Source of the DNA: Cauispirillum nitrogeniifigens
GTDB lineage: Bacteria > Pseudomonadota > Alphaproteobacteria > Rhodospirillales > Rhodospirillaceae
Assembly: GCF_049800675.1 (NCBI RefSeq)
Contig: NZ_JBLOOT010000004.1
Span: 387,506-451,505, forward strand
Length of the DNA: 64,000 bases
Direction: 5' to 3'
In this document: positions 1 through 9,040 of the stretch, one piece after another
Numbering within the stretch: position 1 is the first letter of the stretch
Layout of the letters: the number at the start of each line of letters is the position of its first letter
Position numbers and translations under genes: made by a program
The notes under the pieces: generated by a model
What the model saw: the letters and a program-made list of their open reading frames with translations, nothing else
Told to the model about the DNA's origin: nothing
Database searches by the model: none

Positions 1-1
1 T

Positions 2-694
2 ACCCTCGGCCGCCTGCGCCAGCACGGCCCCGGTACCCTCTATGACGGCATGCTGGGCAATCAGTTCCTGGAGGCGGTGGAGCGTTCCGGCGGGCGCATG
101 ACGCGCGAGGAACTGCGCGCCTATGCTCCGACTTGGCGGGCCACCGCGCGGCAGGCGGTGGGCCACGAGACGCTGCATGCGCCGCCGGCCGGTGTCGCCG
201 GCCATGACCTGCTGCGTGTCTATAACGGCGGCGGCGCCCAGCCGGCGCCGGGCGGCGCGGAGGGTGGGGCCGGCGTCGTGGTGGTCGACCGTGAGGGCTC
301 GGCGGTGGCCTGCGGGCTGACCATGAACGGCGCCTTCGGGCTGGGCCGCATGGCGCCCGGCCTGGGGTTCCTGCTGGCCGAGGCCGGTCCGGCGCCGGGC
401 GCGGCGCGGGTGCCGGTGGCGGCCGCGCTGCTGATCAACCACAACGTCAATGAATTCCGCCTCGGCGTGGCGGCCGGCGGCGGCGACGCGGCGGCCAACG
501 CCGGGCGTGCCGCGCAGCTCGCCATCCCCGGCGGCCAGCCGGCGTTCCGGGCGGTCCAGGGGCTGCCCGGCCAGGCCGAAACCAACCTCGTCTCCTGCCC
601 GCAGGGCGTGCCGCCGCGGCCCGACACCTGCACGGTGGCGGTGGACCCGCGCGCCGCCGGCTACGGCGCCGTCATCGGGCGGGAGGGCAGCTGA
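2..694 (+). CDS. Gamma-glutamyltranspeptidase-like protein, C-terminal part (cut by window start)
   Basis: The reading frame is open from base 2, so the 5' part lies outside the window. The visible part matches the end of the gamma-glutamyltransferase large subunit (a ...LYDGMLGNQFLEAV... helix, then an EELRAY motif) followed by the small subunit (VVVVDREGSAVA, LTMNGAFG, PGLGFLL). Active family members start the small subunit with a Thr-Thr-His-x-Ser motif whose first Thr is the nucleophile for self-cleavage and catalysis. Here the equivalent position reads GGAGVVVVD, so the nucleophile appears to be missing. The protein may be an inactive or repurposed homologue. No internal start is needed, because the ATG at 50 lies inside the family's conserved region. 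It overlaps the next gene by one base (TGATG). Confidence 0.75.
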   Translation, partial: TLGRLRQHGPGTLYDGMLGNQFLEAVERSGGRMTREELRAYAPTWRATARQAVGHETLHAPPAGVAGHDLLRVYNGGGAQPAPGGAEGGAGVVVVDREGSAVACGLTMNGAFGLGRMAPGLGFLLAEAGPAPGAARVPVAAALLINHNVNEFRLGVAAGGGDAAANAGRAAQLAIPGGQPAFRAVQGLPGQAETNLVSCPQGVPPRPDTCTVAVDPRAAGYGAVIGREGS

Positions 695-1845
695 TGACCC
701 TGGGCATCGCGCGGCGCGGCGACGTGCCGCCGTTCATCGTCATGGACGTCATGCGCGCCGCCGCCGAGCGCAAGGCGGAGGGCAAGGACGTCCTGCACAT
801 GGAGGTCGGCCAGCCCGGCGAGGGCGTGCCCGCCAGCGTGCGCGAGCGCCTGAAGACGGTGCTGGACGGCGATGCCCTGGGCTACACCGTGGCGCTCGGC
901 TTGCCGGCCCTGCGCCAGCGCATCGCCGCCCACTACCAGCGCACCGACGGCATCACGGTGGACCCGGAGCGGGTGGTGGTCACCACCGGCTCCTCCGGCG
1001 CCTTCATCCTGGCCTTCATCGCCTGCTTCGAGGCCGGGGCGCGGGTCGGCATCGCCCAGCCGGGCTATCCGGCTTATCCCAGCATCCTGCGCGCCCTGGG
1101 CATCGAGCCGGTGCGCCTGCCCGTCGGCCCGGAGACGCGCTATCAGCCCACCGTGGAGGTGCTGGAGCGCTGCGGGGAAAAGCTCGACGGCCTGATCGTC
1201 GCCAGTCCCTCCAACCCCACCGGCACGGTCATGCCGCCCGAGGACCTGGAGCGCCTGTGCCGCTATTGCGAGGACAAGGGCATCCGCCTGATCTCCGACG
1301 AGATCTACCACGGCATCACCTTCGGCGGGCAGAAGGCGGCGACGGCGGCGCGGTACTCCGACCAGGCGGTGGTCATCAACAGCTTCTCCAAGTACTTCTG
1401 CATGACCGGCTGGCGCCTGGGCTGGATGGTGGTGCCCGAGGCGATGATCCGGCCGCTGGAGTGCCTGACCCAGAACCTGTTCATCTCGCCGCCGACCCTG
1501 TCGCAGCACGCCGGCAGTTTCGTCTTCGACCATGTCGACGAACTGGAGGCCCGCGTCGCCATGTACGCCCGCAACCGGGCCATGCTGCTGGCGGAGCTGC
1601 CCAAGGCCGGGTTCACCACCTTCGCCCCGGCGGACGGGGCGTTCTATCTCTACTGCGACGTCTCCGCCCTGACCAACGACTCGCTCGACTTCTGCCGGCG
1701 GATGCTGGCCGAGACGGGCGTGGCGGCGACGCCGGGGGTGGACTTCGACCCCGAGCAGGGCAACCGCTTCGTGCGCTTCTCCTTCTGCCAGACCGAGGAG
1801 ATGATGGCCCGCGCCGCCCGCGCCCTGATCGAATGGCGGAGGTAG
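694..1845 (+). CDS. Class I/II PLP-dependent aminotransferase
   Basis: This 383-residue protein has the complete fold-type I aminotransferase pattern. It has the N-terminal GQP motif, the substrate-binding SPSNPTGT, the cofactor-contacting SDEIYHGI, and the Schiff-base lysine in SFSKYFCMTGWRLGW (Lys233). It ends with the conserved FVRFSFC arginine region that binds the substrate carboxylate. Family members move amino groups between amino acids and 2-oxo acids in the cytoplasm. The exact substrate cannot be read from sequence; aspartate/alanine-type is most likely. The ATG overlaps the stop of the upstream gene, so the two are probably translationally coupled. Confidence 0.88.
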   Translation: MTLGIARRGDVPPFIVMDVMRAAAERKAEGKDVLHMEVGQPGEGVPASVRERLKTVLDGDALGYTVALGLPALRQRIAAHYQRTDGITVDPERVVVTTGSSGAFILAFIACFEAGARVGIAQPGYPAYPSILRALGIEPVRLPVGPETRYQPTVEVLERCGEKLDGLIVASPSNPTGTVMPPEDLERLCRYCEDKGIRLISDEIYHGITFGGQKAATAARYSDQAVVINSFSKYFCMTGWRLGWMVVPEAMIRPLECLTQNLFISPPTLSQHAGSFVFDHVDELEARVAMYARNRAMLLAELPKAGFTTFAPADGAFYLYCDVSALTNDSLDFCRRMLAETGVAATPGVDFDPEQGNRFVRFSFCQTEEMMARAARALIEWRR

Positions 1846-1921
1846 CTGCGCCGTCCGAACGCTTCCCCACCCCGCCGCCCTCCGCGTTAGCCTGCCCCTC
1901 CGGCAATCGCGGAGGTGCGGC

Positions 1922-2263
1922 GTGCGGAGAACGGTTCTGGTCGTGGCGATGGCGGGTCTGCTGGCGGGCTGTCTGAACAACGGCGACCCGCAGGAGGTGG
2001 CCGGCTTCATCGACAGCGTCGGATCGGTCCTGGGGGCCGCCGAGGCTTGCGACCCGCGCCTGGCCGCCCGCGCCACGGCCTGCGCCCGCCACAAGGTCGC
2101 CACCTGGCCCGGCGGACTGGACGACGGGGAGCGCCTGGCGGCCCTGCTGCGGCTGGACGAGGCGCGGCGGCGGGCGGTGTCCTCCCGGTCCTGCGAGACG
2201 GCCGCGCGCAGCCTGCGCGACTCGCCGCTGTGGGCGGGCTGCTACTCGCGACCCTCGACCTGA
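1922..2263 (+). CDS. Small predicted lipoprotein, function unknown
   Basis: A 113-residue protein starting with GTG just after a GGAGGTG ribosome-binding site (1911-1917). The N-terminus is a lipoprotein signal peptide: two Arg, a hydrophobic stretch, then the lipobox LLAGC with the acylated Cys at residue 17. The mature part has four more Cys residues, compatible with disulfides in the periplasm, and a Cys-Arg/Ala-rich helical character. No family was recognised. Its 3' end overlaps the convergent DUF3750 gene by 22 bases. Confidence 0.6.
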   Translation: MRRTVLVVAMAGLLAGCLNNGDPQEVAGFIDSVGSVLGAAEACDPRLAARATACARHKVATWPGGLDDGERLAALLRLDEARRRAVSSRSCETAARSLRDSPLWAGCYSRPST

Positions 2264-2997
2264 GGCGGCCACCATCCGACCGCCGGCAGGCGCAGCGCCG
2301 GGCCGTCAAGGTCGATGCCGGCCGACAGCCCCAGCACGTTGACCTCCACCCCTTCGCGCGGCGACACGATCACGCCCAGGGCGCCGAGAAGCGACACCTG
2401 CACGCCGCTGCCGCTGGGCGGCGTCCCGATGGCCTCGGCCAGCGGGCGATAGTCCTTGCCGATGGCGTTGGCCGGCATGTCCAGGCCCAGCTCCGGCACG
2501 CTGCGGCCGATGTGGGCGACGAAGGTGTTGCTGTTGGGGCCGGGCCAGGTGCGGTAGGTGGTGGCATAGGGGTAGTCGGCCACGGCGGCCTCGATGCGCG
2601 GGATCAGGCGGGCGGCCTGCTCGCCCCGGACGTCGGCCAGCAGCGTCGGGGCCGCACCGTACCACTGGGCATCGGGGGCATGGCGGTTGACCGCCACCCG
2701 ACCGCCGCCCCAGCCGACCACGTCATAGCGCCGGTAGGCGTCGGCCCCGGCCGGCTTGGTCACCACCCAGGTGTGGACGGCGAAGATGCCGCGCCAGGCG
2801 AAGGCGCGGGCGGCGTAGACCTGGACCACGGCGCGCGGCTCCTCGGCCGGGGAGGGGGCCAGCCCGGCCGGAGCATGCGGCGCCTGGTGCCAGGCATAGG
2901 CCGGCACGTCACGGGTGGCGGCGGTCCAGGCCACCGGCCCGGCGAGGGCCAGCAGCAGCGTCAGGGCGGCGAGGCGGAGGAGGCGGGCGCGCGTCAT
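2242..2997 (-). CDS. DUF3750 family protein
   Basis: A 251-residue protein with an N-terminal membrane or signal segment (residues about 5-24, LLRLAALTLLLALAGPVAW). The body resembles DUF3750 proteins: a VVQVYAARAFAWRGIFAVHTW region, then RYDVVGWGG, then YRTWPGPNSNTFVAHIGR with several conserved aromatic and Asn residues. The function of the family is unknown. The start is the ATG giving MTRARLL; the longer upstream reading frame has no ribosome-binding site and reads into the antisense of parA. It is transcribed divergently from the ParA-like gene. Confidence 0.7.
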   Translation of the reverse strand: MTRARLLRLAALTLLLALAGPVAWTAATRDVPAYAWHQAPHAPAGLAPSPAEEPRAVVQVYAARAFAWRGIFAVHTWVVTKPAGADAYRRYDVVGWGGGRVAVNRHAPDAQWYGAAPTLLADVRGEQAARLIPRIEAAVADYPYATTYRTWPGPNSNTFVAHIGRSVPELGLDMPANAIGKDYRPLAEAIGTPPSGSGVQVSLLGALGVIVSPREGVEVNVLGLSAGIDLDGPALRLPAVGWWPPQVEGRE

Positions 2998-3120
2998 GGC
3001 CTCTACATGGGCGCCCCCGGTGGTCCGCGCAAATGCCCTGTGACCCGCGTCATAGCCGCGCCGGCCGGGCCGCCCTAGCCTGATGTCTCCGGGGGCGGAC
3101 CGTGGAGTTGAGGAGGGATC

Positions 3121-4098
3121 ATGCGTGTCATCGCCGTGGCATCCCAGAAGGGCGGATCGGGCAAGACGACCCTGTCGGGGCACCTCGCCGTCGAGGCCGA
3201 ACGCGCCGGGCATGGCCCGGTGGCGCTGATCGACACCGACCCGCAAGGCAGTCTGGCGGCGTGGTGGAACGCGCGGACGGCGGAGACGCCGGCCTTCGCC
3301 CGCACCACCCTGGCCGACCTGCCCGACGACCTGGAGGCGCTGCGCGCCGCCGGCATCGGCCTGGTGGTCATCGACACCCCGCCGGCCATCACCACCGCCA
3401 TCGGCGAGGTCATCCGCGTCGCCGACTTCATCGTCATCCCGACGCGGCCCAGCCCGCACGACCTGCGCGCCGTCGGCGCCACCGTGCAGTTGGTGCGCCG
3501 CTGCGGCAAGCCGCTGGTGTTCGTGGTCAACGACGCCACGCCGCGCGCCCGCATCACCTCGGAAGCCGCCATCGCGCTGAGCCAGCACGGCACCGTGGCG
3601 CCGGTGACCATCCACCATCGCACCGACTTCGCCAGTTCCATGATCGACGGCCGCACGGTCGGTGAGATCAAGCCCGACGCGCGTTCGGCGCTGGAGGTCA
3701 CGGCGCTGTGGGAATACCTTTTCGCCCGGCTGAAGGACGAGGTGGTGGACATGCCGTTCCACGTCCACGACGCCGCCGCGACCGAGGAGACGGGGCGCAT
3801 CGCCCCGGCCAAGGCGGCGGCGCCCGCCCGCCCGGCCGCCGCCGCGCCGCCGCGCGCGCCCGCGCGCCCGCCGCGCCCGACCCCGGTGGCCGTGCCGGCG
3901 ACCCCGGTGCCGATGGCCGACGAGGCGGTGCTGCGGGCGCTGGAGGCCATGGACGACGTTCTCGACGCGCGCCAGGCCGCGTTGGCGGTCGTCCCGGACC
4001 CGGCGCCAGAACCCGTCCCCGAGCCCGCGGTCCTGCCCCGCCCGGCGGCGCGGCAGGGACTGTTCCGGGGCTTCGGCCGCCGGATCATGGGTTCGTAG
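3121..4098 (+). CDS. ParA family (MinD-like) ATPase with Pro/Ala-rich tail
   Basis: A 325-residue protein. Residues 1-215 form a deviant Walker A P-loop ATPase: KGGSGKTT at residues 10-17 with the signature first Lys, IDTDPQGS (Walker A'), and VVIDTPPA (Walker B). Residues from about 225 onward are a low-complexity Pro/Ala-rich linker ending in a short basic tail. Such ATPases position plasmids, chromosomes or protein arrays such as chemoreceptor clusters. There is no parB beside it, so it is an orphan. The next gene, 27 bases downstream, may be its partner. An AGGAGGGATC site lies directly upstream of the ATG. Confidence 0.85.
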   Translation: MRVIAVASQKGGSGKTTLSGHLAVEAERAGHGPVALIDTDPQGSLAAWWNARTAETPAFARTTLADLPDDLEALRAAGIGLVVIDTPPAITTAIGEVIRVADFIVIPTRPSPHDLRAVGATVQLVRRCGKPLVFVVNDATPRARITSEAAIALSQHGTVAPVTIHHRTDFASSMIDGRTVGEIKPDARSALEVTALWEYLFARLKDEVVDMPFHVHDAAATEETGRIAPAKAAAPARPAAAAPPRAPARPPRPTPVAVPATPVPMADEAVLRALEAMDDVLDARQAALAVVPDPAPEPVPEPAVLPRPAARQGLFRGFGRRIMGS

Positions 4099-4125
4099 TC
4101 ACCACCGAGGAAGGGAGGCGTGCCG

Positions 4126-4524
4126 ATGTCCGCTCTGGTCGCCCTGAAGACGTCCGGCCTGCTGGCCCGCAAGGGCGAGGCCACGCCCGCCCTGGTCAAG
4201 GCGGCGTTCAACGACCCGGCGCTGGCCTGGGGCGACGACCGCGCCCATGCGCCGATGACCTGGGAGGACAGCCCGGCCGCCGGCCTGACGCCCCTGCGCG
4301 CGGTGCGTCCCGCGCCGGCTGCCGCTGCCGCCCCCGGCCCGGCCCGGAAAAAGGCGCCTGCGAAGGCCAAGGCGGTGCGCGGCCCCCGCCATGCCTTCAC
4401 CGCCCGCCTGCCCATGCCGCTATACCGCCGGCTCAAGGAGGAGGCGGCGCGCAGCGGACGGCCGATGACCCAGCTGGTGGCCGAGGCCCTGGGCCAGCGT
4501 CTGGGGGAGGCGGAGGGAGGTTAG
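4126..4524 (+). CDS. Small protein with ribbon-helix-helix-like C-terminus, likely partner of the ParA-like ATPase
   Basis: A protein of about 132 residues. The middle is an Ala/Pro/Lys-rich linker and the last 45 residues (FTARLPMPLYRRLKEEAARSG...) resemble a ribbon-helix-helix DNA-binding fold, as in ParG/CopG-type ParA partners. A GGGAGG site at 4113-4118 is well spaced for the ATG at 4126 but too close for the GTG at 4120. It lies directly after the ParA-like gene in the same direction, so a two-gene segregation or positioning operon is a reasonable inference. The 3' end overlaps hspQ by four bases. Confidence 0.6.
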   Translation: MSALVALKTSGLLARKGEATPALVKAAFNDPALAWGDDRAHAPMTWEDSPAAGLTPLRAVRPAPAAAAAPGPARKKAPAKAKAVRGPRHAFTARLPMPLYRRLKEEAARSGRPMTQLVAEALGQRLGEAEGG

Positions 4525-4850
4525 TTGGTCGGGCGATGGCGGGAGACGTAGCGGCCGTCTTCCAGCGTGTCGAAGTACTCGCCGATGGCGGGGTGTTCGA
4601 CCGGGTCGCCGCTGGTGTCGGGCAGCAGGTTCTGTTCCGACACATAGGCTTCGTAGGGGCCTTGCGCGTTCTCCGCCAGCAGGTGGTAGAACGGCTGGTC
4701 CTTGGACGGCCGGACGTCCTCGGGGATGGAGTTCCACCACTCGTCGCTGTTGGCGAACACCGGGTCGACGTCATAGATGACGCCCCGGAACGGGTATATC
4801 CGGTGGCGGACGATCTGCCCGATCTCGAACTTGGCGGTGCGCATACCCAT
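4521..4850 (-). CDS. hspQ: Heat shock protein HspQ
   Basis: A 109-residue protein of the HspQ (YccV) family. It carries the conserved KFEIGQIVRHRIYPFRGVIYDVDP start, the EWWNSIP and DQPFYHLLAE motifs and YVSEQNL. In enterobacteria HspQ is a small acidic heat-shock protein that affects stability of DnaA and acts as a specificity factor for the Lon protease. The start is the ATG preceded by AGGAGGG; a second in-frame ATG follows two codons later. It ends inside the last codons of the convergent upstream gene. Confidence 0.85.
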   Translation of the reverse strand: MGMRTAKFEIGQIVRHRIYPFRGVIYDVDPVFANSDEWWNSIPEDVRPSKDQPFYHLLAENAQGPYEAYVSEQNLLPDTSGDPVEHPAIGEYFDTLEDGRYVSRHRPTN

Positions 4851-4914
4851 GGCGAACGACGGCCCTCCTATCCTCCGGCCGTCATATAGCAGGGGGGGCC
4901 ATGGGGGCAAGGCT

Positions 4915-5118
4915 TCATGCGCCGAACTCCCGGGCCAGATCGTCGTCGTCGAGCAGCTCCAGCGTGATCAGGTCGGCGCGGATGAGGTGCTTGCCGGCGT
5001 TCTCGAAGTTCACCGTCACGCGCGGGCCGACCGCCGACTGCACCTGGCCCGGACCCCAGTCGGGCCGGTCGGGGTGGCGGACCCAGGCGCCGGGGACGAT
5101 GAGGGGATTGCTGGTCAT
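4915..5118 (-). CDS. DUF3553 family small protein
   Basis: A 67-residue protein with the DUF3553 pattern: PGAWVRHPDRPDWGPGQVQS near the N-terminus and VTVNFENAGKHLI in the middle, ending in an acidic helix. The domain looks like a small SH3-like barrel similar to the CarD/UvrD C-terminal modules, but its role is not established. It stands alone between hspQ and chpT and is transcribed on the opposite strand from chpT. Confidence 0.7.
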   Translation of the reverse strand: MTSNPLIVPGAWVRHPDRPDWGPGQVQSAVGPRVTVNFENAGKHLIRADLITLELLDDDDLAREFGA

Positions 5119-5225
5119 GGTCGGGGGCTCCTGGATAGGCGGGCCTGGGTGGGGGCTCGTGTCTCATGGGTTGCGGCGGACCGGGCCTGGCCCTAACCTG
5201 TGGTCCGTTCGCGACGGGGGCAAGC

Positions 5226-5882
5226 ATGATCGACACGCGACTGGACATGGACCTGGCGGCCCTGCTGTGCACGCGCCTGTGCCACGACCTGGCCGGCCCG
5301 GTGGGGGCCATCTCGGCCGGGGTCGAACTGCTGGCCGACGAGCCGGACCCCGGCTTCGTGGCCGAGGCGGCGGCGCTGCTGCGGCACAGCGCCGATGCGT
5401 CGTCGGCGCGGCTGAAGTTCCTGCGCGCCGCCTTCGGCGAGCCCGGCCGGTCGAGCCTCAGCGGCCCGGCCCGCAGCCTGATCGAAGGCTACGTGCGCTC
5501 CCTGGCCGGCGGCATCACCCTGGACTGGCGCGATCACGGCAGTGCCGTCGGCGACGGCGCGGCCCTGCGCCTGCTTCTCAACCTGTGCCTGACGGCCGCC
5601 GACAGCCTGGGCGGCAGCGGCGGGCTGACGGTGGAGGTGCAGGCCGCCGCCGACGACGGCCAGCGCTTCGCCGTCACCGCCCAGGGGCCGCGCGCCGCGC
5701 TGGACGCCGCCTGCCGCACCGCCCTGGAAGGCTCCGCCGAGGGCCTGAGCGCCCGCACCGCCCATGCCTTCCTGCTGCACCGCCTGGCGGCCCCCGGCGG
5801 CGGCGTGGTGGTGGAGGAGACACCGGGCCGCCTGCTTCTGGCGGCGGTCCGGCCGGGTGGTCCCGGCGGGGTCGTTGAGTAA
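5226..5882 (+). CDS. chpT: Histidine phosphotransferase ChpT
   Basis: A 218-residue protein with the ChpT layout: a dimerisation helix containing LCTRLCHDLAGPVGAI with phospho-accepting His20, then a degenerate Bergerat-like ATPase domain that cannot bind ATP. In Caulobacter ChpT passes phosphate from CckA to CtrA and CpdR and thereby controls cell cycle and motility genes. In related alphaproteobacteria it often sits next to chemotaxis genes, as here, 170 bases before cheA. The start chosen is the ATG giving MIDTRLDMD, after a GGGGGCAAGC leader. Confidence 0.75.
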   Translation: MIDTRLDMDLAALLCTRLCHDLAGPVGAISAGVELLADEPDPGFVAEAAALLRHSADASSARLKFLRAAFGEPGRSSLSGPARSLIEGYVRSLAGGITLDWRDHGSAVGDGAALRLLLNLCLTAADSLGGSGGLTVEVQAAADDGQRFAVTAQGPRAALDAACRTALEGSAEGLSARTAHAFLLHRLAAPGGGVVVEETPGRLLLAAVRPGGPGGVVE

Positions 5883-6052
5883 CCGGAACGATTGCCGAGA
5901 TTCCTTCCGCGCCCTTTGCCTTTCGTGGTAGAAACGGCCTGCGGACTGGCTCTTAGAGCGGTCGACTGAAGAAAAATCATGACGGCTGCGCCGCTTTCGG
6001 CGCAGTGAAGCGGGACCCGAACGGGCCCCTGATGAGGGACGGAGTCATTCCC

Positions 6053-8875
6053 ATGGACGACCTGCTCAGTGAATTCCTGACCGAGACGTCGGAGAGCCTC
6101 GCCACGCTGGACGTGGAGCTTGTCAACCTCGAGCAGAATCCCAACGATCCGTCGATCCTCTCCAACATCTTCCGGCTGGTCCACACCATCAAGGGGACCT
6201 GCGGCTTCCTTGGCCTGCCGCGCCTGGAAAGCCTGGCGCATGCCGGCGAGAACGTGCTGGGCAAGTTCCGCGACCGCGAGCTGGAGGTGACGCCGGACTC
6301 GGTGACCCTCATCCTCAACTCCATCGACCGCATCAAGGAAATCCTGGCCCACCTGGAGGCCACCGAGTCCGAGCCCGAGGGCAACGACAAGGACCTCATC
6401 CAGGCCCTGAACGCCACCGCCGAGGGCCGCTCCGTCGCCAGCGCCCCGCCGCCGCCCCCGCCGTCGGTTGATGACATGCCCGCGCCGTCCACCGGCGCCG
6501 GCCCGGTGACCGGCGCCGGTGGCTTCCCGGTCGCCGCCGAGCTGCTGGCCGAGGTGGAAGCCGCCGTGTCGTCGGGCAAGCGCGCCGCCTCCGAGGAGGA
6601 ACTGGCCGCCGAGATGGCCGCCGAAATGGAGCGCGAGGCCGCCAAGGCGCCGCCCGTCCCCGAGCCCAAGCCGGCCGCCGCCGCGCCGCCGCCGCCGCCC
6701 GCCCCGGCCGCCAAGCCGCCGGCCGTGCAGGAGCAGCCGGGCGCCGGGGGTGGTGGTGGCGGTGGCGGTGGCGGGGCCAAGGAAAGCTCTGTCGCCTCGC
6801 AGTCCATCCGCGTCAACGTGGAGCTGCTGGAAAACCTCATGACCCTGGTGTCGGAACTGGTGCTGACCCGCAACCAGCTCCTCCAGATGGTGCGCGGCCG
6901 CGACGACAGCGAATTCGCCGCGCCGTTGCAGCGCCTGTCGCACATCACCACCGACCTTCAGGAAGGGGTGATGAAGACGCGCATGCAGCCCATCGGCAAC
7001 GCCTGGGCCAAGCTGCCGCGCATCGTCCGCGATCTGGCGATTGAAACCGGCAAGAAGATCGACCTCCAGATGTACGGCGCCGAGACCGAACTCGACCGCC
7101 AGGTGCTGGAGCTGATCAAGGACCCGCTGACCCACATGGTCCGCAACTCCGCCGACCACGGGCTGGAGGACACCGCCGGGCGCCTCGCCGCCGGCAAGTC
7201 CGAGACCGGCGTGATCAAGCTCAACGCCTATCACGAAGGCGGCCACATCATCATCGAGATCGTCGATGACGGTCGCGGCCTGAACATCGACCGCATCCGC
7301 GACAAGGCGATCATGAACGGCCTGGCCACCGAGGCCGAACTGGACGGCATGAGCGACCAGCAGATCGCCATGTTCATCTTCAAGGCCGGCTTCTCCACCG
7401 CCGAGAAGGTGACCAGCGTGTCCGGCCGCGGCGTCGGCATGGACGTGGTGCGCACCAACATCGAAAAGATCGGCGGCACCGTCGAGCTGAAGACCTTCCA
7501 GGGCCGTGGCACCACCTTCACCATCAAGATCCCGCTGACCCTGGCCATCGTGTCGGCGCTGATCGTCGAGTGCGCCGAGGAACGCTTCGCCATTCCGCAG
7601 ATCTCGGTTCTGGAACTGGTGCGCGTGACCGCCAACTCCGACACCAAGATCGAGAAGATCAACCAGGCCCCGGTGCTGCGCCTGCGCGACCGCCTGCTGC
7701 CCATGGTCAGCCTGGCCAACCTGCTGAAGCTGCGCGACGAGAACATCGAGGACATCGCCGAGCACATCGCCGACGAGACCCACGACCTGAAGGAAACCTT
7801 CATCGTCGTCACCCAGGTCGGCACCTACACCTTCGGCATCATCGTCGACCGCGTCTTCGACACCGAGGAAATCGTCGTCAAGCCGGTGGCGCCGATCCTG
7901 CGCCACATCTCCATGTTCTCGGGCAACACCATCCTGGGTGACGGCTCGGTGATCATGATCCTCGACCCCAACGGCATCGCCACGGCGACGGGCGAGACCA
8001 CCATGTCCGGCGCCACCCAGGAGCAGGGGCATTCCACCGACAGCGCCACCTCGTCCGAGGATCGCACCAGCCTGCTGATCTTCCGCGCCGGGTCCAAGGA
8101 CCTCAAGGCCGTGCCGCTGGCCCTGGTCGCCCGCCTGGAGGAGATCGAGCTGTCGGCCATCGAACACTCCTACGGCCGTCCGGTGGTGCAGTATCGCGGC
8201 CAGCTGATGCCGCTGATCGCCATCAACGACAGCTATGCCATGAACAGCGAAGGCCGCCAGCAGGTGCTGGTGTTCTCCGACCGCGAACGGTCCATGGGCC
8301 TGGTGGTCGACGAGATCGTCGACATCGTCGAGGACCGCCTGAAGGTGGAACTGCGCGCCGACGTCCAGGGGCTGATCGGCACGGCGATCATCGGCGACAA
8401 GGCCACCGACGTCATCGACACCGGGTACTACCTGACGCGCGCCTTCGGCGACTGGTTCGGCAGCCACGAGGCGGCCCCCGAGCCGGGCAAGCTGGGCCGT
8501 GCCCGTACCGTCCTGCTGGTCGACGACAGCCCGTTCTTCCGCAACCTGCTGACGCCGCTGCTGTCGGTGTCGGGCTACGACGTCACCGCCGTGGACAGCG
8601 CCGAGAAGGCGCTGGAGATTCTGGAAAAGGGCCTGGGCTTCAACGCCATCATCTCCGACATCGAGATGCCGGGCATGGACGGCTTCGCCTTCGCCGAGAA
8701 GCTGCGCGGCGATGACCGCTGGGCGCGGGTGCCGCTGATCGCCCTGTCGTCGCACGCCACGGAGCGCGACTTCGAGCGCGGCCGAGAGGTGGGCTTCGAC
8801 GACTATGTCGCCAAGTTCGACCGCGACGCGCTGCTCGACACCCTGGCCCAGATCCTGGGGCAGGTGGCGGCCTGA
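6053..8875 (+). CDS. cheA: Hybrid chemotaxis histidine kinase CheA with fused CheW-like and receiver domains
   Basis: A protein of about 940 residues. In order: Hpt/P1 domain with phospho-accepting His44 in VHTIKG; a long Pro/Ala/Glu linker ending in a ten-glycine run; P3 dimerisation helices; the P4 ATPase domain with N-box HMVRNSADHGLE and G-boxes DDGRGL and GRGVGMDVV; the P5 regulatory domain; a second CheW-like domain (about 680-800); and a C-terminal receiver with VLLVDDSPF and phospho-acceptor Asp in IISDIEMPGMDG. It phosphorylates CheY and CheB in response to chemoreceptors. The GGAG site at 6041-6044 supports the ATG at 6053 over the one at 6032. No separate cheW lies in this operon, so the fused domain may replace it. 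Confidence 0.93.
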   Translation: MDDLLSEFLTETSESLATLDVELVNLEQNPNDPSILSNIFRLVHTIKGTCGFLGLPRLESLAHAGENVLGKFRDRELEVTPDSVTLILNSIDRIKEILAHLEATESEPEGNDKDLIQALNATAEGRSVASAPPPPPPSVDDMPAPSTGAGPVTGAGGFPVAAELLAEVEAAVSSGKRAASEEELAAEMAAEMEREAAKAPPVPEPKPAAAAPPPPPAPAAKPPAVQEQPGAGGGGGGGGGGAKESSVASQSIRVNVELLENLMTLVSELVLTRNQLLQMVRGRDDSEFAAPLQRLSHITTDLQEGVMKTRMQPIGNAWAKLPRIVRDLAIETGKKIDLQMYGAETELDRQVLELIKDPLTHMVRNSADHGLEDTAGRLAAGKSETGVIKLNAYHEGGHIIIEIVDDGRGLNIDRIRDKAIMNGLATEAELDGMSDQQIAMFIFKAGFSTAEKVTSVSGRGVGMDVVRTNIEKIGGTVELKTFQGRGTTFTIKIPLTLAIVSALIVECAEERFAIPQISVLELVRVTANSDTKIEKINQAPVLRLRDRLLPMVSLANLLKLRDENIEDIAEHIADETHDLKETFIVVTQVGTYTFGIIVDRVFDTEEIVVKPVAPILRHISMFSGNTILGDGSVIMILDPNGIATATGETTMSGATQEQGHSTDSATSSEDRTSLLIFRAGSKDLKAVPLALVARLEEIELSAIEHSYGRPVVQYRGQLMPLIAINDSYAMNSEGRQQVLVFSDRERSMGLVVDEIVDIVEDRLKVELRADVQGLIGTAIIGDKATDVIDTGYYLTRAFGDWFGSHEAAPEPGKLGRARTVLLVDDSPFFRNLLTPLLSVSGYDVTAVDSAEKALEILEKGLGFNAIISDIEMPGMDGFAFAEKLRGDDRWARVPLIALSSHATERDFERGREVGFDDYVAKFDRDALLDTLAQILGQVAA

Positions 8876-9040
8876 CCGCGCCGCCGGTGGGGGCCGGAGC
8901 TTCCGGCATCCACCGGCGCGTGTCAAAGCCATGCACTTTTCTTGACGCTTGCCCGGTTTGCCGGTTAAGTCACGCGTATACCGCGATGCTCCGGTGGGGT
9001 GAGCGTCCGGCGAAACAACCCTTCAGGGGGCAGGGAACAC

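Noticed and set aside
5534..8932. 1132-residue open frame antisense to cheA
   Set aside because: Shadow of cheA, with His/Gly/Val-rich composition typical of GC-rich antisense frames.
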